From positions 15,499,784-15,563,783 of the forward strand of contig OX243825.1 of NCBI GenBank assembly GCA_945859605.1: 64,000 bases of DNA. Direction: 5' to 3'. The stretch is from Lumbricus rubellus (lineage: Eukaryota > Annelida > Clitellata > Crassiclitellata > Lumbricidae). The translations under genes were made by a program, and so were the position numbers. This document shows, piece after piece, positions 30,195 through 40,263 of the stretch. Each line of letters begins with the position of its first letter. Within the stretch, counting starts at the first letter, position 1. Under the pieces are notes generated by a model. It was not told the DNA's origin. It was given only the letters and a program-made list of their open reading frames with translations, and ran no database searches.

Positions 30195-30261
30195 AATAGT
30201 AATGCGAATAGATGTATGAATATTTATGAGGTGCTATAAGGCTTGGGAAACGGGTATAAGC
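30195..30261. repeat. MULE right terminal inverted repeat
   Basis: 67 bp, a perfect inverse match to 24293-24359. It lies upstream of the transposase gene and probably contains its promoter. Confidence 0.92.
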
Positions 30262-30499
30262 GGCCCGCTGTGTGACCATCCCTTTGTAATTGTCAACATC
30301 TGCTCGACACGTGCGTTGGCATGCTATAACGATTTTGCACGAATTTCAATTTAAAAGCTTCTGGTTTTGCTATTACAATTTATCACAAATGACCTTTCGT
30401 ATGGACGAACAAATGACACAGGTACATGTAATTATATATCAATTTAGCCTGCTTTATTAGTAAATTTTCAGCATGACTATAGAATTGGACACCTAGGTG

Positions 30500-30772
30500 T
30501 CGCTCGCGCAGGGTAAGGTTTGGCGTCATGAGGGTCGGTTAGGGTTAGTGTCAAGGTTAGTGTCGTCATTACATTACTAAGGTTTCGCGTCGTGAGGGTC
30601 GGTTAGGTTTAGTGTTAGGGTTAGTGTCGTCATTAGATTACTAAGGTTTTGCGTCGTGAGGGTCGGTTAGGGTTAGGTTTAGGGTTAGTTTCGTCATTAG
30701 ATTACTAAGGTTTTGCGTCGTGAGGGTCGGTTAGGGTTAGTGTTAGGGTTAGTTTCGTCATTACATTCTTTT
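30500..30772 (+). repeat. Telomere-like minisatellite, about 68-bp unit
   Basis: About four units contain GTCGTGAGGGTCGGTTAGGG, one or more further TTAGGG-like hexamers, GTCGTCATTA and ACTAAGGTTT. The TTAGGG hexamers recur within a longer unit, so this is an interstitial satellite, not a chromosome end. Confidence 0.85.
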
Positions 30773-30905
30773 CAACCATATAGAATTTCCTGTCTCATAG
30801 GCCTACTTTACTTTTGCCATTCAAAATACGCGTTATGCGTACTTACTTACTCTTAAATGGAACTTTCTTTGCTCTGCAACGCGCCAGCGGATTTGCTGTT
30901 GGTTC

Positions 30906-30955
30906 GTTAGCAGTTGTTGGTCAAGCTAATTATAGCTTGACCAATAACTGCTAAC
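30906..30955. repeat. 50-bp near-perfect palindrome
   Basis: GTTAGCAGTTGTTGGTCAAG... is followed by its inverse after a 6-bp AT centre, with about one mismatch in 22 paired bases. It may be the core of a short MITE or an extruding hairpin. Confidence 0.7.
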
Positions 30956-31059
30956 ATAAACTGGCAAACTCCGCCCTGGTCTTCGCCATATTCCAGATTG
31001 TATTCACGCCCACCGGCCTGGTTTCAACCATCGACGTAAATGGTTTCAGCAGGAATAAC

Positions 31060-31430
31060 TAAGAATATCTATATAGCGCCTTTTTCCGCAGAGGCGCATG
31101 AAGCTAAGAGCAACAACCCCTTAATAATTATTATAGCTGGGAGGGGGGATATTAATTGTATTAATGTATTGCATTGATTATTGTATTGCATTGTATAGGA
31201 CCATTTAAAAAACGCTTTCCTCAGCAAAAGTCTTTCAGATGTGCTCCAAGGGCGACCGAACTCGAGAGAAAGGTCTGAATTTCTGAAAGGCAGAATTTGA
31301 GGCAAGAAAAAGACTAGGACAGGCAACCAGAGACTGGCAGAGAGAAAGGCCCACTGATGGTGTAAGTCCATTCCATTTGGAGGGTCCTACTATGTAGGCA
31401 AAACAGCTGAATCGAGCCATGTCAATCGTT
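31060..31430. repeat. Unclassified dispersed repeat
   Basis: It begins with TATATAGCGCC...GCAGAGGCGC, a tag that recurs at 31675, 33430, 46925 and 48296. The rest has no recognisable coding content. ORFs here are judged spurious. Confidence 0.4.
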
Positions 31431-31601
31431 CTTTAGTGGGCCGTATATTTGCGTACGCCAGAATGTAAAGTCTTCATGTAGGCCTACACTGCAGACTGTT
31501 CGTTTTTAATGTGGCTCAAATGCTACGATTCACACATACTTACATACATGTGAGAATCTGTGTACCATAATTATATCACAAATTATAATCGTAAATTTAT
31601 A

Positions 31602-31662
31602 TAATTATATATATATATATAGGCCTATATTAGGCTATATATATATATATAATATATATATG
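31602..31662. repeat. AT dinucleotide-rich microsatellite
   Basis: Two TATATATA runs are separated by AGGCCTATATTAGGC. Confidence 0.8.
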
Positions 31663-33626
31663 TAGCACCACTTCAAAGAAACTTCTCAGAGGCGCTCCAA
31701 CTCATCAGAGGCATCCATCATATGCAGGCCATAGTTCAGAATCTGCAAAATGAGCCATAGCCTAAAACAGAAAACGTACATGAAATTTTTAATTAAAAAA
31801 ACATTAAATTTTTTAAACAGACCGTGAAGTTTTTTTAGTTAAAACTCATTACTTTTTTTGTTTACAAAGCCATGAACTCTGGCCACTACAGCAGAGCACA
31901 TACACACCATATAGCCAGCCAAGCGACTTGCTAATCGAAGAGGATATTGCAGGCAAAATCGAGACCATTGAATGTGCAGAAGGACCTAAGGAGGCATGAG
32001 GCCTCCCCCAACAATGCAGTTACTCATGAGGGAAGAGATTTTAAACTGAATCTACTGCTTAGTGGGACTGTGGGAGCCAATGAAGGGAATATTACTGCTA
32101 ATTTTACAGTCACCTCCAATAGAGTCCAATAAATTCATCAATTGTCTTTTTAATGATCCAAAAGTTAAGTATTAATACAGGCAATTGCAGTACAAAAGTA
32201 CCGGTAGTCAGTTATTTTCTACAATAAATGCATTCATTTAGATTAAAAGAATTAAAAATCAAACGGGAGTTGTGATTCAAAATGGAATCTCCAATAAACC
32301 TAGGTCCATTAGGCCACCTGAGACGAGTAAATTAAGTCACTGACAGAGACGGTGGTAGCATTGAAGAAGACACCAGTCCATTTTCCAGCAAACACGAGAA
32401 ATTATGAGTTCAAAATTAATAATAATTATGAAGTAATCACAGCTTATTCTAAACCAATTATCATACAGAAACCAAAACGAAGTTACGAACTAAAAATCAC
32501 AGTCTAGACCAAATCTCATATGCAAAACAAAATCACTTAACTATATACATGTAGAGCAATGATAGCATAACAAGGAATGACAAAGGAATAGCAAGGACCA
32601 CAGCAAGCACTACGGTGCCATATATAGCGTCAAGCAGGTAAGCACGCATATATTCTATGCACATAATTATAAGCTAAAGATATGCCGAAATTCATAGGAA
32701 TGTTTGCTTCAAATATTAGTTGAATGGTGAGTGACCTTATGGGACTGGTGGGTATAGAACCCACATTCTTGTTTTCATGCCAGTGAGTTAACATTCAACC
32801 ATCTCCAGAACCAAAAATATGTAACAATACAAGCAGAAGAAATAACTGATACACAAGAGTTTATAGTAATTCAATATGGCTATGTTGCAAATTTTTTACA
32901 AAACGTCCAATTGTGATTATAATAATTATGACCGATATAACACTCGTAGCAAATGCACACAAGGCAGTGTTTAATCTAGTATCCTGCTTGGCGTGGGGAA
33001 TTCAGGTTTCTGTGGGTGACAGAGACACGGCCGCTATAGGCTGACAGTAACCACTGATGCACCCTTTGTCTGATGATTTTTTTCTGATGACTTTTAGGGA
33101 GGGGAAATATTAGGTATCTACATGTAAACAATGCCAGTTCTCGATTTTTCTGGGGTTGTCATTCTTGGCATAGCCCTCCTCCCCCGGATATGCCTAGCTT
33201 AAACACTGTGCACAATGCATTAAATGGTGGCACTCAAAAACGAAACCGTAATCACATCAATATCGAGAACAGCAGTATGCAAGGCAGCGTATGTTATGGC
33301 GGCCTATAAAAGACAAGTACCAAAAGTACCAAAAATTCGAAAATGTAAACCAAATTACTGATTATTATATCGCCAAACAACATAAGAAAAACCAATTTTA
33401 ATTGGTTAGACTTGTTAGTTCATTCCAGAATTTATTTATATAGCACTTCTTCGAGGGGACTACTCAGAAGCGATCCCGACTCCACCACGGCAAAAAAGGA
33501 AAGTTACTTATGCGCAGAATTCCAATCTTTTCAACTTTTATCATTTAATGTTGACAATATGATTTTCATACAAGATACATTTAAGATAACGGTATATCTA
33601 AAAAATACAGGAAATATAAAAACACT
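31663..33626. repeat. 3' flank of GILT gene A, duplicated segment (copy A)
   Basis: Several blocks here resemble the flank of gene B. The AAGGAGGCATGAGGCCTCC area near 31990 resembles 39560. GAGTTCAAAA near 32408 and CCACAGCAAGCACTACG near 32599 resemble 46680 and 46865. ACCGATATAACACTCGTAG near 32932 resembles the sequence split by the Polinton, and GAAACCGTAAT near 33241 resembles 57867. A degenerate tRNA-like motif lies near 32740-32815. No gene was seen. Confidence 0.6.
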
Positions 33627-36600
33627 TTAAAGATAATCTTTCTGGCATTTGCGTAGAGTCATCGCTTTACGACAGGCTTCAGGCTTGGGCCCCTGTTGAA
33701 AAGACACAAAACTGTAATTATGATACTGTAATCAAAATGGTAAGCATCAAGGACATTAAAACAGAGTATAGAAATCAGAATCGCTAAAACCTGCACTATA
33801 CTCAGCATCTGAGACAACCCCCTCCCTTGAGGCACGCTACTAAATGGATGAACCTGAATACTTTCTTTACTTGGAATGAGAATAATCAGCCTCGACACCA
33901 GCAATCATAATCATAATCTCGAGACTTCTATAGCGCTCACAAAAGCAAAGTCTCAGAAACCAGCTTATTCACAGCCGTTTAATCAAAACAAAATCGATAG
34001 GCAGCGGGTCAAGATCCGGAGAGTCAGTCAGTCAGGCAGACAGACGGCTGAAGTGGGTGATGTCTAGAATTGAAATGACGAGGGAGGTGAGGAGAGGAGC
34101 AATAAAATTACAGCACAGTTTACTATGACATGATTGACAGATAACCCATTTAGCGGCTGACAGGTTCATAATCGTACTAAAAATTGACGACTATAATCGG
34201 GACAGACGCTAAAGGGATTAATAGTCATGCTTTCATGTGGAATGGCTAGCAGTCATAAGCAAACATTACTATTAATGGCAATGTTCACACATACATATAG
34301 ACTATAGAGGCACTGCATCAATTAAAACAATGACATAATTACTGCTCTATTATAACAACTCACCAAAATCACTACAATAATTGCAAAAGATATATAATAC
34401 TGACCGTGTAAGTATCACATAGTAATTTCAGCAGGTTAGACTCGGCTCTTTGTTCTATGTCATCTGTATGCACCTACAAAAATAAGTAAACGTTTCATTC
34501 CATAGTATCAAACATAATATAATAATGAAGGTGGAGCTCCTAGTTCCACGGGCTCGCTTAGCTGCCAGGCAATGCCGAGCTTTCTTGGCTGTAGGGCCGT
34601 CCATCTGGAATAACCTCCCTTCAAAGCTACATTTATTACGTCTGACAAATCAAACTTTGTTTCATTTATAAATCTCTCAAGTCCTTTTTTCTTTCGCTGT
34701 GGCTGGGCTGGGAGCACCAGGAGTAGATTTCTTGAAGGGGTGCTATATAAGTCCATAGACTGAACAAACGAATGAATATGGTAATACACAAAGGAAGCAG
34801 ATGAATTTTAAGCATACAAAGAAAATAATCTCTTATACAATTACTGATGGTTCATTTACAAAACCATGACAAATAAAGCAAAAAAGAGGCAAAAATCTGC
34901 GCATACCCCATTCAACGTAACCCAAGGAACAGCATCATGTGGTGGGTCAAGCTGATCCGTCTTCACAGCCATCTCGTGTTCAAGTTTGTTACCAAGCGAA
35001 CTAGTTGTGCAACTCTTCACTGATTCATAGTCGATTCCATGTTTTTTTGCGCACTAAAATAAATATGTATATTAGTTGTTAGAGCAATAAAAACTACGAT
35101 AAACTGCGTTAAGTCCTCAACTATGCAAGTGTGCACACACAGTATATGAATATCTCCAAATGAAAGACCTTCATAATAGACCATTTTTTCTTTTCAGTTG
35201 TTACTTGGCTGAATAATTAGGTCAGACTTATTTTAGACCATAGACTTCCTGCATGTTAAAAAATGCACCATTTGAGATGGTTCACAAAATTTCTTCAGCG
35301 CAAGCTGAACAAGTCCCTTCCCAGAATCCACCTCAGTTTCCAGAAAAAAAAATGCTAGAAAATATTACCGCTGGCAATGCATGCCATTAAAAAAAGGTTT
35401 TAACCACCTGCCGTATATAATTTGTGTGGTGTTTAGTTCGTTCTACAGAATCTTAGAGGCAAGTATGAGTAGATGACAATGAACATTGTCATACTTACCG
35501 TTGGTCCACTGGCATCAGGATCGAGATCAGACATTTCCATGCAGGCGATAAATGGAAACACTTTGCTTATGTTGCCGTTGAAATGAATGGCGCATGTCTA
35601 CAACAAGAACAGATATATTTAAATTCGTTTGCACAATTTAAATGCTTCTGCAACCTGACCATGAAGACTATGGAAAATTTAACAGGAAGGCACATATAGT
35701 GCTATAAAAATGTCAAATTTGCAAAGTTCAAGCAGAATAATGAAGGGTGCATGATATTCCACTGGTTAATGGGAATCAAAAGGTGGGACCCCTAGGGGTG
35801 GGTAAAATCCAAGCCAGGGCAGGGATTTATATCGACATTTCTGCCCCATATGTAATTCTGGCAAAGTCAGCTACGATGAGTACACTGATCGCACACAATA
35901 AGTGGGAAGATGAGATGGCAAGGGAGAGGACTGGCCATCGACCTTCGTATGCAGAGGCTAAGAAAATGAAGACACCAGCACACGGCAGCCCTCAGGCAAG
36001 TTCAAGATCTTCCTTTTCAAGCAAGTTTCCTGATCCTGTTCTGTGAAATAATCAAGCAGGCCTACTACGATAAGTTTGAAAACCCATTGCAGATTGCTCC
36101 ATTTTTTTAATCATAATCAGTGATAGCAAATAATTCACATTATGGTTTTCAATTTTAAAGTACCTGAATCAAATTTCCAAGACACTCCATTGGTCCATGT
36201 TGACAGTCAAATACCCAGGCATCTCCCACCTGTTTTTCCTTCATCGAAAGAAATCAAAGTGCATTTATTACAATAGAAGTCCTCAGCAATCAAAATTATG
36301 GGTTTATGGCCTTCAAATAAATTACAGAACCAAAAATTATACATCTAAAATTCTAAGGACCAATAAACAACACAAAGAAAAAATTACCTTTTGAATAATT
36401 CATTACCAACTTTACTTAAGACGAATGATTAATGAGTCATAGAGCTCTACGATAAACGATTTCAAAATATGTGACCTCAAAATATACATAAAGAAATTTC
36501 ACAGCGAACTCGCTAAAATATTTTGTGATTCCAACCTAAAAAAGTTAATGGCCTTACGCATGACAGTATTACCTTCACATAGCTAAAATGATAGCACAAA

Positions 36601-37638
36601 TTTATCTGATTCTATAAACATTACAGATAATTGTTAGCAAGTAAATGAATTGAATATTAAAGAAGAAAACCAAAAAGTATATTTAAACAGCAAAGTAAAA
36701 AATAAGCCAAACTTCAATTTGATATATAATTCAATTTTACATAATTCAGACGAAAATTATACCCTTACAAATTCAAAAGTTCCAATGTAATGCCAATAAT
36801 TATAGCAGTAATGACTGCACTAACCCTTGCATTGCCATACGGAACTAATTCCAGGTTTAAGATGCTGGCCACTTTAAGATATGTTGGCCAAAGCTGGGTC
36901 TGAACAAAATCTTGACAGTCCGGACACAGCGTCTCATAGTACAACGTGAGATTGACCTTTGGCGCATCGTTCTGTACCCTCCATGCATTGTGTTTACACT
37001 GTTCCTCAACCTACGAATTAACAACAACGTGCAAAACTATTGTGATTCTCCAAAAGTAACTTATGAAATGTAGCCTACACGTGTCTCCATAGTAACTGCA
37101 TAACCTATTCCATTCTGTTCTATCTACAGAAAGTGCCTTTCATAGAACAACCTAATCAGAGGCACTCCAAGTGTGAAGAGCCCGTCGAAAATGAAAAGTC
37201 TAAACAGAACAAGTAGAACAGTAGTGCCCCCAGAGCTTAAAGTGCAGCAGGACGGTCATGGATGGCGTCCTGGCACTTATTTTCACATCTCTATGCCGTC
37301 CTGCCACTTATTTGGCCAGCACACCTGAAAATGTAAGCTCCTAGGCGTCCTGGCACTTCTTTTGGAAAGGTAATGGGCGTCCAGGCACTTTTTTTATACA
37401 CTTTTAGCACTACATATTATAACTCATCCAAATATCTGCATATGTGAATTTCATAAGTGAATTTCATAGACCTAAGAGAGCAAGTGCTTCTTACCTGGCA
37501 GGCACGGGCGATTTCTCTCGAACTGCACCAGACACTTGAAGGAAAATTGCATTGACGACTCGATTCAACAAGTAGCCAGCTAAGACAGAACACAACAGAC
37601 AGTAGACCCAAAGCCCCTTTTTCAAACACAGAATGCAT
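33627..37638 (-). CDS. GILT-like lysosomal thiol reductase, gene A (7 exons)
   Basis: Exons: 37495-37638, 36825-37010, 36164-36229, 35499-35597, 34907-35053, 34405-34473, 33627-33692. All introns are GT-AG and phase 0, giving 258 aa. Exon 1 holds a signal peptide and CNFPSSVWCSS. Exon 2 has the active site CPDC (Cys77, Cys80) in LYYETLCPDCQDF and ends VPYGNAR. Exons 3-4 form the GILT signature CQHGPMECLGNLIQTC (119-134), then PFIACME. Exon 5 has LDPPHDAVPWVTLNG. GILT proteins reduce protein disulfides in acidic endolysosomes; in invertebrates they are linked to immunity. Length and motifs fit a functional enzyme. Intron 5 contains a LINE fragment. The final exon ends CQKDYL. Confidence 0.92.
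34520..34785 (+). mobile_element. LINE (CR1/L2-like) RT C-terminal fragment
   Basis: The plus strand encodes VPRARLAARQCRAFLAVGPS followed by IWNNLPSKL. This is the typical C-terminal tail of CR1/L2-group LINE ORF2. It is a short 5'-truncated copy inside intron 5 of GILT gene A, opposite in strand to the host gene. Confidence 0.6.
37238..37400. repeat. Intronic block shared with GILT gene C
   Basis: This is the counterpart of 172-345, with four GTCC(T/A)G(G/C)CACTT-type motifs. It lies in intron 1 of gene A. Confidence 0.6.
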
Positions 37639-38400
37639 TGTCCCGTACGAACGTGTCCTTCACTCTAAGCGCGTCGAAGAGAAACCTACGCACCTCCTAT
37701 TGCGCGGCTTAATATATCATGCCTAAGCATTTTTTAAATCAACATTAATGATTAAACAAATGCACATGACAGAAATAAAATGTGTGATCGCCATATGACC
37801 GCGACGACCAACAAGAAATTTGAACCTAGATGGATACGAAATTATTGAACAGTGCGCTGCGCTGTAAACATGAAAGAAATACCGACGTTATTCTACCCAT
37901 TGCAATTGTCATATTTCGATATAACAATAACACTTGCCGCTGAGTCCGCTCTACCGTGCTTTAATCGAGGTCAACGATCTGTGTGGGCCGTGTGCATTGA
38001 TATGTATTATAGTAACTGGATAAGCAACGCTTCGTATAGTGGTCATGGCAGACGGCGAATCAGTCGCGACTTCCGCTATGGGCAGCGTGTGCTTGTTCCT
38101 ATGTAAACACATGTTAAATTCGTCAACTTTAAAGGCAATTTTCAAGAAATCTGGTCAGTGACCGCTAAATACAGTTAAGTTGATTGTTTTAAAATTTCTG
38201 TTTTAAAGCGAAGTGTTGTGCCATGGTTTGCCTCTAGGAATCCTGGAATTTGCCTCGGAGAATTCTGAAATTTTCCCCAGAGAATTCCGGGATTTGCTCT
38301 AATGAATCATTGTCTTTCCCTTAGTGAGCGATAATCCAAACTTTCATAGGCTGTCAGCAATCCAGTAGCTATATAGTACATGACAGTGGCCGTGTGGACG
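37639..38400 (-). promoter_or_regulatory. 5' flank and putative promoter of GILT gene A
   Basis: This is upstream of the gene A ATG. The conserved block ATTCTACCC(G/A)TTGCAATT is at 37888-37905, about 250 bp from the ATG as in gene C. Three similar AATTC(C/T)(G/T)GAATTTG-type repeats lie at 38239-38296. No other gene was seen. Confidence 0.4.
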
Positions 38401-38404
38401 GTTC

Positions 38405-38665
38405 TGGTTCTTATGTAGGCCTAAATGTAAATGTAATTGGATTTTATATAGCGGCCGTCTATGGACTCGACCCTGAGGGTGAGATCCTTCACCACAGCTC
38501 GCCCGTTGAATGGACGCCACGCTGTTTAGGTCCCCGTGGACAGACCGTGCTAGCCCGAGATTTTGAAAATCTCTGAAATAGCCACCTTCGGGAATCGAAC
38601 CGCGGCCGCACAGACGCGTGGCCGCCAGCTCTCTTGCCGATGTAGCTAACTGGGCTAATGCCGAA
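38405..38665 (-). mobile_element. tRNA-derived SINE
   Basis: The minus strand has a tRNA-like head at its 5' end: A-box-like TAGCTACATCGG and B-box GGTTCGATTCC (about 38591-38601). A body follows, ending near TTTTATATAGCGGCCG. The structure fits a tRNA-head SINE. Not a functional tRNA gene. Confidence 0.6.
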
Positions 38666-38807
38666 GATGATTAGGCTAGGCCTAGTGTCGCCCTCCTCCT
38701 TTACCCAGGCTTAGGACTGGCACTGGCAACGTGCAACCGGTGGTGGAGTTTGGTTCTGGTTCGCTCAGGGTTACCCAGTACACCTCGAATGGATCGATAA
38801 AGCGCGT

Positions 38808-38968
38808 AATCACGGGCGGAGTTTATCAGAGGCTAGGGGGTGCTAAGCCCCTCCAAGAAGGCCCAGATTCAACTTTTTACCGTGAAAATTGTATCCTTTT
38901 TCGGGTTTAGCCCTCCCAGACTCAGGGTTAGCTCCCCAAGAACGGAAACCAAACTCCGCCCATGCGCG
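38808..38968. mobile_element. Short MITE with GGGCGGAGTTT ends
   Basis: The ends CACGGGCGGAGTTT and AAACTCCGCCCATG are inverted around about 160 bp, and GCGCGTAAT lies outside both ends. No coding capacity. Confidence 0.5.
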
Positions 38969-39379
38969 TAATTATAAGGCACTAGAAAGTGACTAAATGA
39001 AGTAGGCTACCGGCTTCGCCCAAGGTTCTTTTAGTTAGCCTACAGTTAGCCTAACTGTAAAACATGTTCTAGATATTTTGCTATTTCAGTTGCAGTTTCA
39101 GTTAATAGAAATGACACTAGTTATCGGTTAATTCATCTGTACCCTCTGTCTCCTAAATCCTAATGTTCACAACTTATTAGCGAGATTGTGTTTCGTTCTC
39201 AGGCCCGCATTAAGGTTATATAGGCCCAGTGCGGGCCCGGGTGCTGTGATAATCTTCCGGGCCCCCCTTCTTCAGGCACCGGGTCACCAGGCACATAATT
39301 AGGCCTATGCCAATTTTAACAAGGAGTATGAAACTGTAGACCTACTTAGTTTATAAGGATGTTTTTCTTGTGGTGTAGG
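38969..39379. other. Intergenic sequence, nothing recognised
   Basis: No gene, RNA or clear repeat was found. It contains several TAGGCCTA-like words, which are frequent across the whole window. Confidence 0.4.
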
Positions 39380-40062
39380 GCTATTTGTCTAAAAGAAAAA
39401 GTTTCAGAGACTAGTACACGTTAGGGAAGCCAGCTTATTCACCGGCACAGTAACTGTTGTATTGAATAACCATCAATCAAAGATCGCAATGGGGCCCATA
39501 TGAGCCAACGATGAGACCATTGCACGTGTAGAAGGACTTCATGATCGAAGCACGGGGGCCTCCGGCCCCTTCTCGGCAGTTCCGCATGAGGAAGAGGAGT
39601 TTTAACTAAATCTGCGGCTTAGTGAAGAGCAAATAAAGGGAATTCTAGGCCTACAGCTCGTTTTAGTCACCCTAACCCTAATGGAGTTCAATCAATCATG
39701 CAATCAATCAATCAATCATCGTTGTTATCGATCCAAAGTCCAGTATTTATACAGGAGTAATCATTTGTTTCTAAGATCAATGGTTTTCGTCTTGAATAAA
39801 AGAATTCACAAGTAAAGTAAACTGTAGTGGGTAGAAGCAGCCCCTTAAATAGGGTCTTTTTTTAAATGTCCACAGGGAATATTGAGTTTTTGACAGAGAT
39901 TATGGTAGCAGGATCAGTAATGGCTGAGCGCCATATAGTAACAAATACTGACGTCTTTTCCAGCAGAATACGGTACATAAGAAAACTGTAGTGGGTAAAA
40001 ATCAGCCCCTTAAGTAAGGTCCTGTTTTAAAAAAATGGTCACCTAAGAAGACAGGGAATATT
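39380..40062. repeat. Distal 3' flank of GILT gene B (duplicated segment, part 1)
   Basis: Resembles 31900-32210 near gene A. It holds an internal direct repeat (CAGCCCCTTAA..., ACAGGGAATATTGA near 39838-39876 and 40008-40066) and (AATC)n near 39690. It is cut at 40062 by the Gmr1-like retrotransposon and resumes at 46618. Confidence 0.55.
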
Positions 40063-40104
40063 GATTGATTAGTTTAATGGATAAGAGCGTATTAAACCGC
40101 TACA
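40063..40104 (-). repeat. Truncated 3' LTR of the Gmr1-like element
   Basis: A 42-bp exact match to the first 42 bp of the 5' LTR (46576-46617). The LTR start TGTAGCGG is retained and the rest is missing. Confidence 0.8.
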
Positions 40105-40122
40105 AATACCCCTCCTTGAAAA
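40105..40122 (-). promoter_or_regulatory. Polypurine tract of the Gmr1-like element
   Basis: The minus strand reads AAGGAGGGGTATT immediately before the LTR start TGTAGCGG, marking the true LTR border. Confidence 0.65.
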
Positions 40123-40263
40123 GTCTGTATACAGGCTTTCTAAACTCACCTACTTATACATCAACTAATCATCTACCATCTATCTTACTCTACTTCATTA
40201 AACTATACAACGCAACTGCAACATTTCTTATCTAACATTACTTACTTTTGACTTACTTAAGTC

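Larger units (their letters stand above)
24293..30261 (-). mobile_element. Mutator-like element (MULE), 67-bp TIRs, 9-bp TSD
   Basis: The ends are a perfect 67-bp inverted repeat starting GCTTATACCCGTTTCCCAAG. A perfect 9-bp duplication GGCCCGCTG flanks it (24284-24292, 30262-30270). A 9-bp TSD is the Mutator hallmark. The element is 5969 bp and carries a spliced minus-strand MULE/SWIM transposase gene. Intact TIRs and TSD suggest a fairly recent insertion, despite the frameshift in the gene. Confidence 0.92.

Noticed and set aside
30500..30772. Chromosome end
   Set aside because: TTAGGG words are embedded in a 68-bp unit and ordinary sequence continues on both sides.
31069..31420. Minus-strand ORFs with a GPSKWNGL motif resembling a LINE tail
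   Set aside because: The match to LINE C-termini is too short and surrounding sequence does not support it; left as an unclassified repeat.
35747..36046. 99-aa plus-strand ORF
   Set aside because: It lies in an intron of GILT gene A, is antisense to it and has no recognisable domain.
38590..38660. tRNA gene (also at 47000-47125 and 47200-47265)
   Set aside because: A and B boxes are present but acceptor pairing is poor and a SINE body follows; they are SINE heads.
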